A stretch of 64,000 nucleotides of DNA, from assembly GCA_964019055.1 (NCBI GenBank), contig OZ025206.1:18958860-19022859 (forward strand), given 5' to 3'. The translations under genes and the position numbers were made by a program. Under the pieces are notes generated by a model. That model did no database searches, had not been told where the DNA came from, and saw only the letters and a list, made by a program, of their open reading frames with translations. Positions 1-14,200 of the stretch are shown piece by piece. The stretch comes from Anthopleura xanthogrammica. Its lineage: Eukaryota > Cnidaria > Anthozoa > Actiniaria > Actiniidae. The first letter of the stretch is position 1. Every line of letters starts with the position of its first letter.

Positions 1-60
1 CCATTATAACAGTTAATTAGTTTGATTTTACTTGGGTGACATGGAATGTGCTACTGCCGG

Positions 61-275
61 TGCGGTAATACGAGCAACAAAATCGTCCAACTTGTTGCAC
101 AACAAAAAACGATATTGCAAGTTTGCAAGCAACAAGCAGCCACAACTTGCACCGTCGAATTTTGTTGTGTGTCAAGTTGCGTGCGGTGTGCCAATACGGT
201 GAAATTCGCTCTGCAACTTGTAACGCAACAATGTTGCGCGACAAGTTGCACGATTTTGCTGCTCGTATTACCGCA
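61..275. mobile_element. Palindromic MITE-like element
   Basis: Arms at about 61-100 and 234-275 are inverted copies (GCGGTAATACGAGCARCAAA at each end). The interior repeats CAACTTGTTGC/GCAACAAG words. Apparent reading frames here are produced by the palindrome. Half-copies of the same words occur near 27250-27300. Confidence 0.7.
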
Positions 276-344
276 ACTTACGGCGCTATCCCCCACCGCT
301 GTGTAGTTCATGAATTGGGTTACGGGCTCGACTTGACTGAACTG

Positions 345-445
345 AATATATGAGTTGAGTTTGTTTGATGTGTTGTTCTCTCCCTTGTCACGATGGTTAA
401 TCACCGGGTTCCCCCGGCTTCCTCCCCCTATGAAAATCAACAAAT
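345..445 (+). repeat. SINE-like body fragment
   Basis: TGAGTTGAGTTTGTTTGATG, GTGTTGTTCTCTCCCTTGTC and CTTCCTCCCCCTATGAAAAT match the body of the copy at 32718-32990; the tRNA-like head is missing. Confidence 0.55.
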
Positions 446-591
446 TGAGTGTTATGTTGTAAATAGTGAATGTAGTGCTCAGCTAGTACTTGTGGAGCGA
501 ACATCACAGAAGATCCTCTCGGGGAGTGATGGTTGCAAGATATAAATATAAATTAGTTCCTGTATTAAATTCTTTTTTCGTCATTTATCAG

Positions 592-2266
592 ATGCCCGAG
601 CTACATGCAAGAGTCGAGGTGGTGATCTGTTGAGTATCGTGTCAAACAAAGAGAGGATCTTCATCGACAATAGAATAAAACCATTAGCCAGCTCTGTCAA
701 TTCGATGTGGATAGGTTTGAATGACAGAGAATCGAGATGGCTGTTTTACTGGAGTGATCAAAGTCCATTTCTTGTTACCAGATGGGATGCTGGCTATCCA
801 AAGGATAATAACAGTAAGAATAAAAAACGTTTTATTTTGCCGGCTTATTTGCGCAAAACGTGTCCACTAGCGTCTGTCGCATGGATAATGGGGAACTGCA
901 GAAATAGCTTGACACAAGGTCACCAACAGGTCACCAAAATGGACTAAGTTTGAGAATCTGCTGGAGCTAGACACCCAATAGATAAGACCTATCATGATGT
1001 TAAAACCAGACTTCAAGCGACTGCTGGCTAGAGTCCTAACATGAAGCACCCTAAGGAGTACAGAGCTCCACGAGGGGATAATAACGATGATGATGTCTGG
1101 CTAAACAGTTCACCGAAATAAAGTCTTTGCCATAAAAACATTATCGAGTCGATACCCTCAAACAACTTCTGGGATGATCAAAGTCAGGACAAAATGCATC
1201 GCGCTTTCATCAATAAAACAATTCTCCTAATTAACAATTAGTCCTCGAGTCCGAATGGTCTACGAGTCAATAGCCCATGAGGCCGAAGGCCGAAGGCCGA
1301 ATGGGCTATTGACTCGTAGGCCATGAGGGCGAGAGGTCTAATTGTTTTAGTAAAAACCTACTAATCGGTCCAATAAAAGGATGCAAAAAGTTTTGGATTT
1401 TGCTTTAAATATATATTTTTTGGTTTTCAAAACCGGCGCTTTTCGCTACTAGAGGTCTATCACTAATAGACCCCTAGTAGCTCAGCCAATCACAGGGCTC
1501 GATTGGTGATAGACCATTAGTAGGTTTTTTCTAATACATTTTATACACGAACACCAAGACGTCTAGAGTTGTCTAGATTGCGCAATATTATGAAATGATG
1601 TAAATTTGTTTTTGATAGACCATAAGTAGGTTTAGACTAATACATTTTATACACGAACACCTACACGGTGCAACATTCCTTGCAACATTATGATTACAGT
1701 ACTATTTCAGCAGCCAAATCAGAGAAAATCTTGATTTTTCCGCTTAATTTATAAGGATAATACAAATGACATAAAAATAATAAAACAGACGTTCATATTT
1801 TTATATTTTAGTGTGATGTTGCGCGCAATGTTGCACCGTGTGTCGGAGCCTTTACACTTCGGTAACATTGTGTGCAACAAATTGCGTAGTGTGACATGGC
1901 TATCAGCTTCAATTTGTTGTACCGTGTGTCCGTAGCTTTATGCAGTTATTCCTCTTTCAACCAAAAATAACCAATACAGTAGCAACAGGAGACAGCAGCA
2001 GCTGCAACAGGGACAACAACAACGACGACAACAGTAGCAGCAGCTTCAACTAACACACTGTCAACAAGAAGAGCAAAAAAGGACAAAGCAAACATTGTTA
2101 ACCCAGATATGAGGTCATTAACTGAATTTTTTTTTTCTAAAACACGATGCTGCTTTCTTACCAACAGATTCCAAATCATGCGTTGAGCTGGTGCCAAGTC
2201 GCGCTGCCTGGAGAGACGTAGGCTGTGGACAATATAAGCCATTTGTTTGTAAACGCAAACTACAAG
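592..2266 (+). CDS. CTLD1 (partial C-type lectin domain) of the mosaic receptor
   Basis: Exons 592-813 and 2168-2266. Residues include the A-x-x-x-C-x-x-x-G-G-D-L helix region, WIGLND, a W-x-W-S-D strand, then the C-terminal C...WRDVGC...FVCK pattern of a C-type lectin fold. The N-terminal strand with the first cysteines must be in an exon left of the window. In place of an EPN or QPD sugar motif it reads YPK, so classical calcium-dependent sugar binding is doubtful. The 1.35 kb intron between the two exons is filled with repeats. Confidence 0.88.
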
Positions 2267-5200
2267 GTAACTACCAATCAAGTTAGAGAAAGGCTATTAA
2301 TATGTGATAATTTTTAATTATCGAACTGATAGGATCAGATGCTTGGTGAAAATCTCAAAGTGCCTGTTTTTTAAGATTGTAGCAACAATCATGGTGTTTT
2401 AAAAACATGTTTCCGGGACGGTGGTAGTACCATATTACGTTTGTCAATGTAGTAGCAATAAAAGTTCAATTATTCTAACTTTTGTTTATATTAACAGCAC
2501 CACCGAACCAACCGAAGTATTCCAGAACTGCGGGTAAGTAGGCAAGATATTGTAGTTTTTAGCTTAACTGTAAATTTTAGAATTGTTTTCCTACCGTTAT
2601 ACTTCTAACAAGTGAACCCTTATTAAGCCAACGCCCTTCAATAAACTGACAGCTACAAGGGCGGGTCCAGGGGGGATGGTTTGGGTGGCTAGCCTGGTCC
2701 CCTTTCGAAGTGAAAAATAATAAGAAGAAAGGGCTGGGAGGGGGGGGGGGGGGAGAACGCCATGTTGTGTTTTTCTAACAGCCACCCCCTTGAAATCGTT
2801 CTAGACCCGCCACTAAGCTATTTGCACGGCGCAAAATTTTCTTCTCATGTTTACTGTAAAACAACCTTTATTCAGCGGACACTCTCTTGTAAGTGGTCAC
2901 CAGGCAAGGTGTCCGCGTCATCTAATCTAGGCGGTCTTTGGAAAAGCAAACCAACACTCCCTCTTAACCCCCTTCTCCCTCGCAACAATCGCACACCGCA
3001 AAGCAACGCACGGAAGGCTAGTGTATGTGAATTTCTGTAATTTTTTTGACGTAATTTATAATCATTTATGTGACTCGATGGCATGGATATTTGCGGCATG
3101 TTTAATAGTGGATTAACATTTTGCTGTCTTTTGTTACAGATTGGATTAGCGCAACTGATGTCTACTGGCCTTTGAATCAAATAGTCAACGGCAAAGTACT
3201 TGGAACGTCCATGGGGACAATAATGGGTAGTGTGTCAAAACCAGACATACTGCAAAACAACAAAGATGTCATACAGTTTACCGGGTATAACTCTTACGTA
3301 GAAGTCGGGGACTTCCCTAATCAGTGCATCAGCGATGCAGACGCTTGTAATAACGGTATAACCGTGTCTTTGATCATCAAATTGGATTCTAATGCTGCTG
3401 GCTGGAGCGGAAAAAGATTCCTTGTCGATTCTATTGGTGATGAGGCATTTTCCACTTCTAGAGGCCTTGCTATTTATGTAGAAAATCGCCAACTCAGTGT
3501 CAGGGTGTCGACCACTAAGAAGTATTGGACGGTTAGTCAGACTTTAAGAGCTAATATCTGGCATCACGTTACTATGACCTGGAGCCCGGCTGGTATGAAG
3601 CTGTATATCAACGGTTTAGAACGGTAAGCATGCTGATATCTTAATATACCCTTTCGGAATGCAGCTCGATTTGGAGGACAAAACAATAGGTTTCCTATTC
3701 TCAGGAGATTGAAATTCTTTTGTTTTATCCTCAAAATTGAACTGCTTTGACGTCACGTGCAAGGGGTGCAGTTTCGATTCCTCTGTTGCTCTCCGGCTTA
3801 GCCTGGGTTTTTGTAGAATATTTACGTGTTACAGCGAAGGTCCTTCATTCTGTTCTAATTAGGTTTTGCCAACTTCTAAAGGGCGATGTGCAGACGTTTG
3901 CAACGGTTTGCGACTTCAGTACGCTGCCGTTAAAGAAGAAAATCTATGCATTTAGCTCTATTATTAGCAACTTCAGATGTGTCATTGTGTCATGTGTCTA
4001 ATATTAAAGTCAGGGATATCGATAAGCAGTGTTACCTGTAATAAAGATTGTTCTCATTTCTCATTTGTCACTTATCCCAGAACAAAGAAGGTTTATGGCT
4101 CCTCCCAGACTCCAGATCACACAAACAACAATGTCGGTGTTACAATCGGTAGCAGGTCTAGCCAGCAAGTCCAAGGCATTTACTATATGCGAGCATTAGC
4201 TGTATGGTATAGAGAATTGAGCGCAGCGGAAATCAAGGACATTTACAACGCAGGTATATTTTGTCATACTGCTAGCAGTATATATGGGGCAGCTCGCAGA
4301 CTTAGGGGTGATGTGCGCTGTTAACGTAAACGCGCCTCTTCTCACACTTCTGTCGTGGGTTCGATTTCACCACGTCCTATACTTTGAGGGTTTTCTTCAA
4401 ATTTCCCTGATTTTTCCCTCCGCAAAAAGCAATTTCCAAATTACAATTCATCTGGCTTCCAGCTCTTTAGTCATGAGTCTCGCCTGGGCTCGATAGACTG
4501 AGACATCACCTTCTTCGTTGTCGACGTAGACTTCATTACAAATTTTTATATTTTACTTTTGTATTGTTTTGCCTTATGAAGCCAAAATACTGTTATGCAA
4601 GATATAATAAAGTGTATTGCCTTGTGTCTCCTAGAGTTTGGCAGCTGCAAATTAGGCTGGAAAGAATTTGGTCAATTCTGCTATCAATTTAATTTTGACC
4701 AAAAGAATTGGGCGGCAGCACGGTTGGAGTGTCAGAGGCGTGGTGGAGAACTGACCAGCATCAATTCACCCGTCGAACAAGCGCACATATCTCTTGAAGT
4801 TGGAGAATTTGGTCTCGGAGTGTACGCCTGGATAGGTAAGCTCGTTCTTTCTTGTAATCAGAGACGTTTTACAGTGCTTGTTACCATCTCGAGCATTTCG
4901 AGTACCGTGCGCACGACATTGAGTTGGGGAAACCGTCCAGTTTGTATGTTTCGTACTACACCCAACTGACGGGAAGGAATCTCAAGTTACGGACAGTGCA
5001 ACATTGCGCGCAATGTTAGAGGCAATCGATGTTCCGAGCCATGTCACACGACGCAATTTGTTGCACGTAATGTAAATGAAGTAGAAAACGATCCTACTTC
5101 TGCAGCATTGCCTGCCTGCAATAATGCGAGCAATGTTGCACCGTGTGTCTGCGCCCTCGATGTTTCAGCAACCTGTATCGGATACGATATGAGCTGCATT

Positions 5201-8200
5201 CATGGGTTACCCAATCCTGTGATAAACAGTGCATTGGTTTGTAGTTATTGGGAAATAATATTGCGTGCCTGTTCAACGGCCTTTTTTATGATGAGTGTGA
5301 TGAGCGATGGTTGTTCCTTCAATGTCCTATGGGTTTTGCACTCATACGAAAGCCGTTTTTCGAATGATTAGTATGTACGTGAAGTACTGCAGATTTCGAA
5401 TGAATGAGAAAGGTCACAGCACAGGCACGGTGCTGTGCGATCACGGCAAAGCGTGTTTCATAGTCCTGTAAGTGTTTCATTCGAAAACTGCTCTATGATA
5501 TACAACGCTTATGCTTTTGTTCATTTTGATGACCATTCGTTCGGAAGTTATCTTTTTCACATGTCCGTGCGTTTTTAATACGTCCAAAATGGCGCTGCCT
5601 GAAGCTAGCTCTACTGCACTGTATTTATGCCACATTTGAATCATTTGTCTAAACATTTCTATTACGTTTTGCTGGACAGGATTCCATGATAAAAATATCG
5701 AAAGCGCTTGGGAATGGTCTGATGGTTCAACTCCTCGCTTCACAAACTGGTACAATCTTCAACCAGACAACTGGCGAAATATTGAACACTGTGGTCATAC
5801 CTACGGTCAATGGTGGGGTGCCGGAAGATGGAATGATATTGGTTGTTACTCTTCTTTTGCCTACATTTGCAAAAGCAAAAAAGGTATCAGCACCCATACA
5901 CTTGCGCTGTCGTGATTGCAGATTTCGGCGTTTTTATTGAGTTTCCGATTGATCAAAGTTTCAACACTCTATTTAACCAAAGCCCGAGTGGTCTACGAGT
6001 CAATATCGTGTCAATAGCGACACGGGTGAAAAACGCACTGCGCATGCTCGGAAGTTCGGCAGAAAATTTATAGACGAGTCGTGTTTCACGAAGAAAACCA
6101 TTGGATATTTACATGTCTCGTATTATATATATGCGAATTTCTCTTGTATTATTTGACCAGGGAAAAAAAAAAAACTAAAGTAATGTGTCAGGAAAAAATA
6201 AGCACTAACTTTCCACGAACGGCCGGCTTAACTTTAGAGATATACTAAACGCCGGCAAATCTCCAATTGTTTTCTTTTCTGTTTTCAGTGCATTTTTCAT
6301 TCATGTCGTCAATAGCCCATATCATATGTATGAGGCCGAAGACCGAATGGGCTATTGACTCGTAGACCATGAGGGCGAGAGATCTAAATGTTTTAATATA
6401 AACCTACCAATCAGTCAAATATATGGATACAAATAATTTTGAAATAAGGTCGAAAACGCAAGTTAGCCGCCATTGTTTTGATAGACCATAAGTAGGTTTA
6501 GACTAATACATTTTATACACGAACACCTAGACGTCTAGAGTTGTCTAGATTGCGCAATATTTTGAAATGATGTAAATTTTGTTTTTGATAGACCATAAGT
6601 AGGTTTAGACTAATACATTTTATACACGAACACCTAGACGTCTAGAGTTGTCTAGATTGCGCAATATTATGAAATGATGTAAATTTTGTTTTTGATAGAC
6701 CATAAGTAGGTTTAGACTAATTAACAATTAGTCCTCGAGTCCGAATGATCTACGAGTCAATAGCCCATGAGGCCGAAGGCCGAATGGGCTATTGACTCGT
6801 AGGCCATGAGGGCGAGAGGTCTAATTGTTTTAGTAAAAACCTACTAATCGGTCCAATAAAAGGATGCAAAAAGTTTTGGATTTTGCTTTAAATATATTTT
6901 TTTTGGTTTTCAAAACCGGCGCTTTTCGCTACTAGAGGTCTATCACTAATAGACCCCTAGTAGCTCAGCCAATCACAGGGCTCGATTGGTGATAGACCAT
7001 TAGTAGGTTTTTTCTAATACATTTTATACACGAACACCAAGACGTCTAGAGTTGTCTAGATTGCGCAATATTATGAAATGATGTAAATTTGTTTTTGATA
7101 GACCATAAGTAGGTTTAGACTAATACATTTTATACACGAACACCTAGATGTCTAGAGTTGTCTAGATTGCGCAATATTATGAAATGATGTAAATTTGTTT
7201 TTCGTTCATGTCTTTTGCAGCTTACATACCCACTGGAGGTGTCACTCCAACATCGGGTGCGTATGTCGTTTATTTGTTCCTGTTAAGATATTAGATTAAG
7301 GTTATCTCGTTTGATATTTCATTGTTCTCAAAGGAGGAGAAGAAGAAGAAGAAGGCATTCAAATGTTATTTTATTATTTCATGCAGCACCGAAATCCAAA
7401 ATCATCTGCGAACACACTTCCAGCTTTATCAGCTGCCCTTCGCAGACTGTTATATCCGTTAAGTCAGCCAACTTTGGACGAACATCGGCTAACCAGTGTG
7501 GCCAAAATAGTATCACCAACTGTCGCCTTGATGTGCTGACCAAGATGCAAACCATGTGTGACGGTAAAACCTACTGCACAGTAAGAGCTGATCTTAGAAT
7601 GGCTGGCAGCGATCCTTGTCCAACTATTCCAAAGTATTTGGAGGTGACCTACAGTTGTCGAAAAGGTATTACGCCTAATTTCTGTTGTATTTGTAAATAA
7701 GTAAATTAACGCGCGCGTGCTTCTACACTGTGATACAGCTATTTCAAAAAATGTAGTGAAAAGTTTTGATGCTTGTTGCACGTTACATACCAAGCCCGAA
7801 ATGCAATATGGGCGCCGTGAATTCAAGCAACGAAAGGTCATAACGACATGGAATTTTCCCAGACCTTGTCTACAGGTTTTTCCAGCATATTTTCTTCTGT
7901 GCTGATATTATTTACATATAGATATAATACGTTTCAGGCTTGGTAAGCAAGATGAAACAAGCAATTATCAACATGCGACAAAAACCCCAATCATACAAAC
8001 GTCTCTAAATTTGTCGATTTTCAAAAAAAGTTTTTTTCGGCGGATATTACACCTAACATAATGAATCTTCGTAGGGTTACTAAAGCGAAGGTGCTCTTTC
8101 TAGTGCTGGTATTGGTTTTTTACTCAATTTAATTTTAACTCATTCGAATTTGCGGCCGCCATTTTGGAAAAAGGTCTATTGTTCATGGAGACTAACCATG

Positions 8201-11200
8201 ATACAAGTATAGTAGGGGTAAGTCTAAACCGGCCTTAGAAACATGTTCACCTGTTATGCAATGTTTTCCAGTTCAAAGTGGGTATACTTCATTGTGCCAG
8301 CATTGCTCCGGCCCTTTCTAGCTCACTCCAAAAAGTTTGCAATTCGTAATGTTCCGAATAAGCGCCGCAACCGATACGCTAAAAATTTAGAGAGCGCCCC
8401 GGCGGTTTATCGAGTAAATACGATACATACCATTCTACCTGTCTACAGGTCCTTCTGCTACCCCTGGTTGTCCGGCAGGGTGGCCAAGATCCCCAGATGG
8501 GAATATTTGCTATGGTCTCATCTTGGAAAAGAAGAGTTGGTTCGATGCTCGGGACACGTGCAGAAGTCAAGGTGCTGAGTTAGTTAGTGTTCATCGAGGG
8601 TAAGTGATGTATTAGATGAAATTACTCCATTGCTCAGTCCTCGTAAAGTGTACAAAATACTGAATTTTCAAAGGACCCTTTCCAAACCCAAAATATTCAA
8701 TCCTTACCTGTCAACTAGATTGTATCAACAAACATGGATGGATGGATGGCATGTTTTTTGGTATTGCACAAACATGTTTGCGAACAACCCAAGACAAAGA
8801 CCTCTTTATAACCACTTCATAGTAGAGAGGTTTCAGTTACAGTATATGTATGAACTCAGTGGTAACTGGACAAAATTTCCAGGCCGTTGGGTAGATGTGG
8901 CCGTTAGTGGAGGTTCAACTGTAATCCAATCAAACCGTCTAAGAAAGACGAACCAGCTCATTCTTTACGTATATGGCAACATTACATGCATGCACTCATT
9001 GCGAGAGTAAATGGTTTGAACCGAGGAGTAGTAGTGGAGTGAGTAATGTGATCGTCCGGGTGAGTGTAGTCTTGAGAAAGACTGTTGTTGGTGGTGACTG
9101 ATGTGTTGACAACCTGAGCGGAAGTCATCAAAGTACAGTGTACTCATTGCATTGCATCATCTTTTAAAAACAGATGGGAAAGTTCACTAGTGACAAGTCT
9201 GTTGGTGACGTCATGGGACGCCAGTGATATATGGATTGGTCTGAGTGACTATGGTCAACGTGGTGTCTATCGGTGGGCAGATAACAGCACTGTAGACTTC
9301 ACTCATTGGTTTAACAGTGAACCAAATGACAGAGATCCTGGAGGCAGCTGTGTACGAGCCACGCTGACGTCTGGTACTAGAGACTGGATGTACTGGGTGG
9401 ATAGTGACTGCAATAATAATCTGGCTTTTGTGTGCAAGATGTTTAGACGTAAGAAATGGAGAATCGCGTATTTTCGATTTTTAATAACGAGGATTTATCA
9501 TTATTTTTTAATTTGTATATTTTTTCCCCCCCAAGAATCATTTGTTCCTCCTACAAGGCCGCCTACTACAAGTAAGTTGAAAACTACTCTTTCTTTTTTT
9601 TTTGCCAAGAGAAACTATGTAAAAACGTAAGCAATTTAATCTGTTAATACCCTTGCTGTACGTCGGAATGCAGCTTAATTTGGGGGACAAAAAAAAGGTT
9701 TGCAATTTTCTGGAGATTGATATTCTTTTTTTTTTGCTTTTCAATTTGCTTTGGCGTTATTTTATTCAAAACGGCTTTGAGCCAATCAGATCGCGCGGTT
9801 TCACTTCGTCTTTCGTAAGATATATTAGTCCATACTTTGCTTAATAAAGTGAGTGTCTTTTACTCAAGACCAGATGTTTTGCAAGTAACTATCAAAAAAC
9901 TCCCGCTGAATATATCCTCTAATACCCAGTTTGTTTTAGTTCCTTCAGGTGCCTGCCCGTCTGGATGGCGTACATACATGTCTGGCTGCTACAAAGTCTT
10001 CATGCAAAGGTAAGCTGATCCTTTACACACCAAATACTAAAGGATACTGAGTAACTAACTGTGTTTTGCATGCGATTCCACTAATTTACCTTACCAATAG
10101 ATGGACGTAATATTTATAAACATTGCCATTGTGATGTTAGTGTACCAACTATTTTAACAATAGGTTTTGTTACTTTGCTTTTTTGGACTGTCCAATAGAT
10201 TTCTGGTTGGCAATTTAAATAACAATCAAACAATACAAATTTTGTCATCGCCCACCTATCTTAGACCATGAACTGATAGAACAGTTTTTATCCCCGCAAT
10301 ATTAACATTTTAGTAATTTAACACAACTAGTTGCTTTTCTCCTCCCCCCTCCCCCCAAGAAAAGAAATTAAGGGGGGATTGACATATTTCTCAAGGCCGT
10401 TGCTAAGAAAAAATTGTAAAATTAGTTTGCCAAGTAATATTAAGAATTGGTGTTTGAAATTTTGACAATATGATAGTTATTGACAAAACGTCATAAATTG
10501 ATGACGTCATTATATGACGTCATCATGACGTCATAGAAACAGAAAAATCCTATAATTTATAAAGGCTTTGAACTAATTACGAACTTTTTTACATATTTTA
10601 AATCTAAGAGATGTGGAAAATGTGGCTAAGGATGGATTTTTGATGTTGTTGAAAAATAGATTTTTTATGAATTTTTTTCTTCTTTACAAACCCTGTTTCA
10701 ATCCATAATATTGTTGTCATTCAATATTTTTAAAAATCCATCCTTAGCTTTGAAGAAAATACTTTTTCGAATCTTTTGAAGCGGAAAAATCTGCATAATT
10801 TTTTAACATCGTAAAAATTATAGAATTTTCCTGAAAACGGAAGTGAAACTTCAAAAATTTACATTTTTTTGCCAATGGGTTTCCTGTGTTTTGCGCCTTT
10901 TCCTGGGGCGAGAAATGTGTTCTGGAAAAAAGAACAGCAGCGAACTGAACTTGGAGAATCGTTTTGGAAGCATAATGTGTGAAATTTCGGAAGAATATAT
11001 CGTAATTCGCTTATTACAACTACAAACAAGAACAAGAGAGGTCAGATTCCATCCTTAACATCGTGTTTATGAACCACCAGCATCGCCAACTCGATCTAAA
11101 ACATGCAGTATGTGATGACCACTGGAGAGGTAGAAACCATCGAACTGAATGTGCAACTTCCCTTGATCCCCTCGTTGAACAACCTGTTTCCTCGCTTCGT

Positions 11201-14200
11201 TAATGCTCCAGTCCGTTATGAGCTTGATGTAAGGAGAAATCCAGTCGATGATTCTTATCCAGTGTTGGGCACTTAGAGGTTTTATTCCAGTAGAACCAAG
11301 TACATGCTGGTAATCTTTGTAGTATTGGCCATTCAGCAAGAAACTTAGCAGAAGGTAGTTAGGCAAGTATGACTTGGGCCTTGTTTTTCCTACCTGGATA
11401 ACTCTTTCGTCTAAGCTCTGAGAAATGACAACTTCTTGACACTCCTCGCAGAACATTTCAAGCTTTAAAACTCCACTTCCATCTTGGAAATTAAAATGAA
11501 CTTCAGTGCTCCCACATCTCGTACAAAAACGAAAACTAATGATAATGTTTATTATCGCATCTTGGCTGGTTACGAGATGATTGTTGTTGCTTATCACAAG
11601 TTGTTTTTCACTAAGTTCTGATAAATTATGATTATTTTTGTCAAAATAGCCTTGTACTTCTTTTTCCAATATTTCTAATGCTTTCTCTATATCTTCCTGG
11701 CTATCTTTCTTTTCCTGTGAAAGAGGTTCCACACCTAGTTCGTCAAAAAAATTGTTCAAGTTCAAGTTCATGTTGTTGAGAAGTGGAAACTCTTCGCCGG
11801 TATTTGCCGTGTTTGGAGTCGGTTCGTTTTCCGAAGATACGACATAATCTTCTGAAATAACAATAACTTTAGGAGAAATTGCGTCTTCCTCGATGTCTTC
11901 CTCCACATTTACTAAATTATCTGTTTGGGTTTCGATACTTTTGGATGCTATACGCGCGGAAACGAGAAGTCGACTTGGCATCCAACACTAGGGTTTGTTA
12001 TTGTTTTCCAGCGATTACCACTGGCTGTTTCAGCACGTTTTCGGACCTTGGAGACTTTTTTCCCTTCCATGTTTTGTTTAAGTATTTGTTGACAAATAAA
12101 ATTACATCGTACAATACAAAAAAACACCAGAGAAACCCTCGTGAAAATACGCTCGTAAAACTTACAGTCGTAAAAGTGAAAAACGCGAGCGCGCGCGCGG
12201 CGACCGGAAGTAAAAATTTAATATTTAGAACCTTCTCTTAGCAACGGCGCTGCTTAGCAACGTAATATGTCAATCCCCCCTTAAAAAACAAAAAAAAAAA
12301 CAAAGAAATATTGAGCCGGTATTCCATAATATACATGTACATCAGCATGAATAATCTGGGTTTTGTTCTTTAGGACAACTTGGATAGCTGCTCGTGATTC
12401 GTGTTTTGGAATGGGAAGGAATACGAATCTCGTTAGTATTCTTGATGTAGCGGAAAACAGATTCGTACAGACTTTGACTAACAATACTTTTGATGCTTGG
12501 ATTGGACTTAATGATCGAGGAACCCTTTCAGGTATGCCGCAGATGGATAGTTTCGGAAGTGGCTCCATCGTTAGAGTAATAGAAACGATGTGCACTATAT
12601 ATCATATTCACAGTCTATCATTTGTGTCGGCGCTTTATATGAAGCAGGTTTCGTAAGACTATGGAAAACTTACGGCAAGGACCGCGCCTTACCGTGACCG
12701 TGTAAGTGCCGTCCCGTGTGTGAAAATATTGATTCGACATTCGGTGGCGTGTCTGCGCCGCGCTTTTAACGTGCCGTGCCTGCGCCGTTTCCGTGCCGTA
12801 ATTTTTCACACGAAATCTGCTCTAAACTGACGAAATCCACTTTTGAAGTCCTTTAATTTCTAGTTTTCTTTTGAATTTCAAGCCTTGTCATGATTTATTG
12901 TGTTCAAGAACACTATCTGTATTAGTTGAACGAATTATTACAGTCAGTTGTTTGAAGATAGACTTGTTGTTGAGTTTATAGTATCAGATTCTTCAAGAAA
13001 ATTGTGGATTTAGATTTTCGAAAAATTGCAGTGTCTGTCACAACAATGCCGCTCTTCCCGCGCTGGCAATATTTATAACGTATCGCGATTCTTCTACAAG
13101 TTTCATTGGGAGAGAGCCGCCAATATAAACCTGTATTGTCGGCTCAGAATTGCTGGGCGATAGAAAAATCGCGATACAAAACTTATTGCGATTTTGAGCC
13201 GACAATACGGGTTTATATTGGCGGCTCTCTTCCAATGAAACTGATAGGGGAATCGCGATACGTTATAAGAATGAAAGAGTGAAGGAATGGATGGATGTGC
13301 GCGCGGCGGACGAATAGATGAATGAATGAATGAATTTTCGTTGCCACCATAAGAGAAAAGATGCGGCGTGGATCGACAGCTTTGAACTTTAATTTTAGAA
13401 TTGATATCGATATCTTTATGATAATAAAGTTTCGTTTTGCTTCTTATGTTAGGTCACGCGTGGAGTGATGGTAGTGCTGTTCGATTCACTAACTGGGGTC
13501 CCGCTCAACCTGACAGTCATTCTGGTCAGCAGCCCTGTGTAGTACTAAAGTCAACTGGTGTCTGGAATGACGTAGGGTGTTATTCAACTAGGCCTTACAT
13601 GTGTAAGATGAGGAGACGTAAGTTTTATTTACTAGAATATTTTTTTGCTTTACTGAGACACGGAGTTTTAGTCACTGATATACCTCTCCTTTTTGAATAT
13701 GATTTATGAATGAGCATTTATTCAATAGCAGATATCAGAGTTACACTCCACTGCCTTGTAGCATTTGGGTCAGTTTCTATACATTTACTGTATTGTTGAC
13801 CCAAATGCCTCGACTTGAAACAATATTGTTTGAAGGCAATGGAGTGTAACTCTGCTGTTTTACATAAAACCGTCAATATTTGTTCAAGATCACGTATTTG
13901 ATCACAGAATTTCAGAGCTACATTTCCAAGATTGCATCTGAATTGGTTTATGCGTGGCTCAAATGTTTTCTTTTTTTTTCTTCTGTTCATTTATTCATGT
14001 TTAAACTACTCTGCATAGATTGTTTTAGGTAAATACGTTTTTTTCTTTCAGTTTCAATTTTTTTTTTTCTTTTGTTCTTTTAAAGCTGCCCGAACAACGA
14101 GTCCACCTCCTTCAACCAAACCTCCAAAACCAACAACTCAAGGTAAGGATACAATGATTTTTAGTATCACATTTTAACAGATATAGGGTTCTGTTTACTA

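Noticed and set aside
46..443. Cys/Thr/Gln-rich frames on both strands
   Set aside because: Created by a palindromic MITE; no CTLD1 first-exon signature is present in 1-591.
1946..2281. 111-codon minus-strand frame with hydrophobic Val/Ala run
   Set aside because: Overlaps the true CTLD1 exon 2168-2266 on the other strand and a CAA/CAG-rich tract; no family features.
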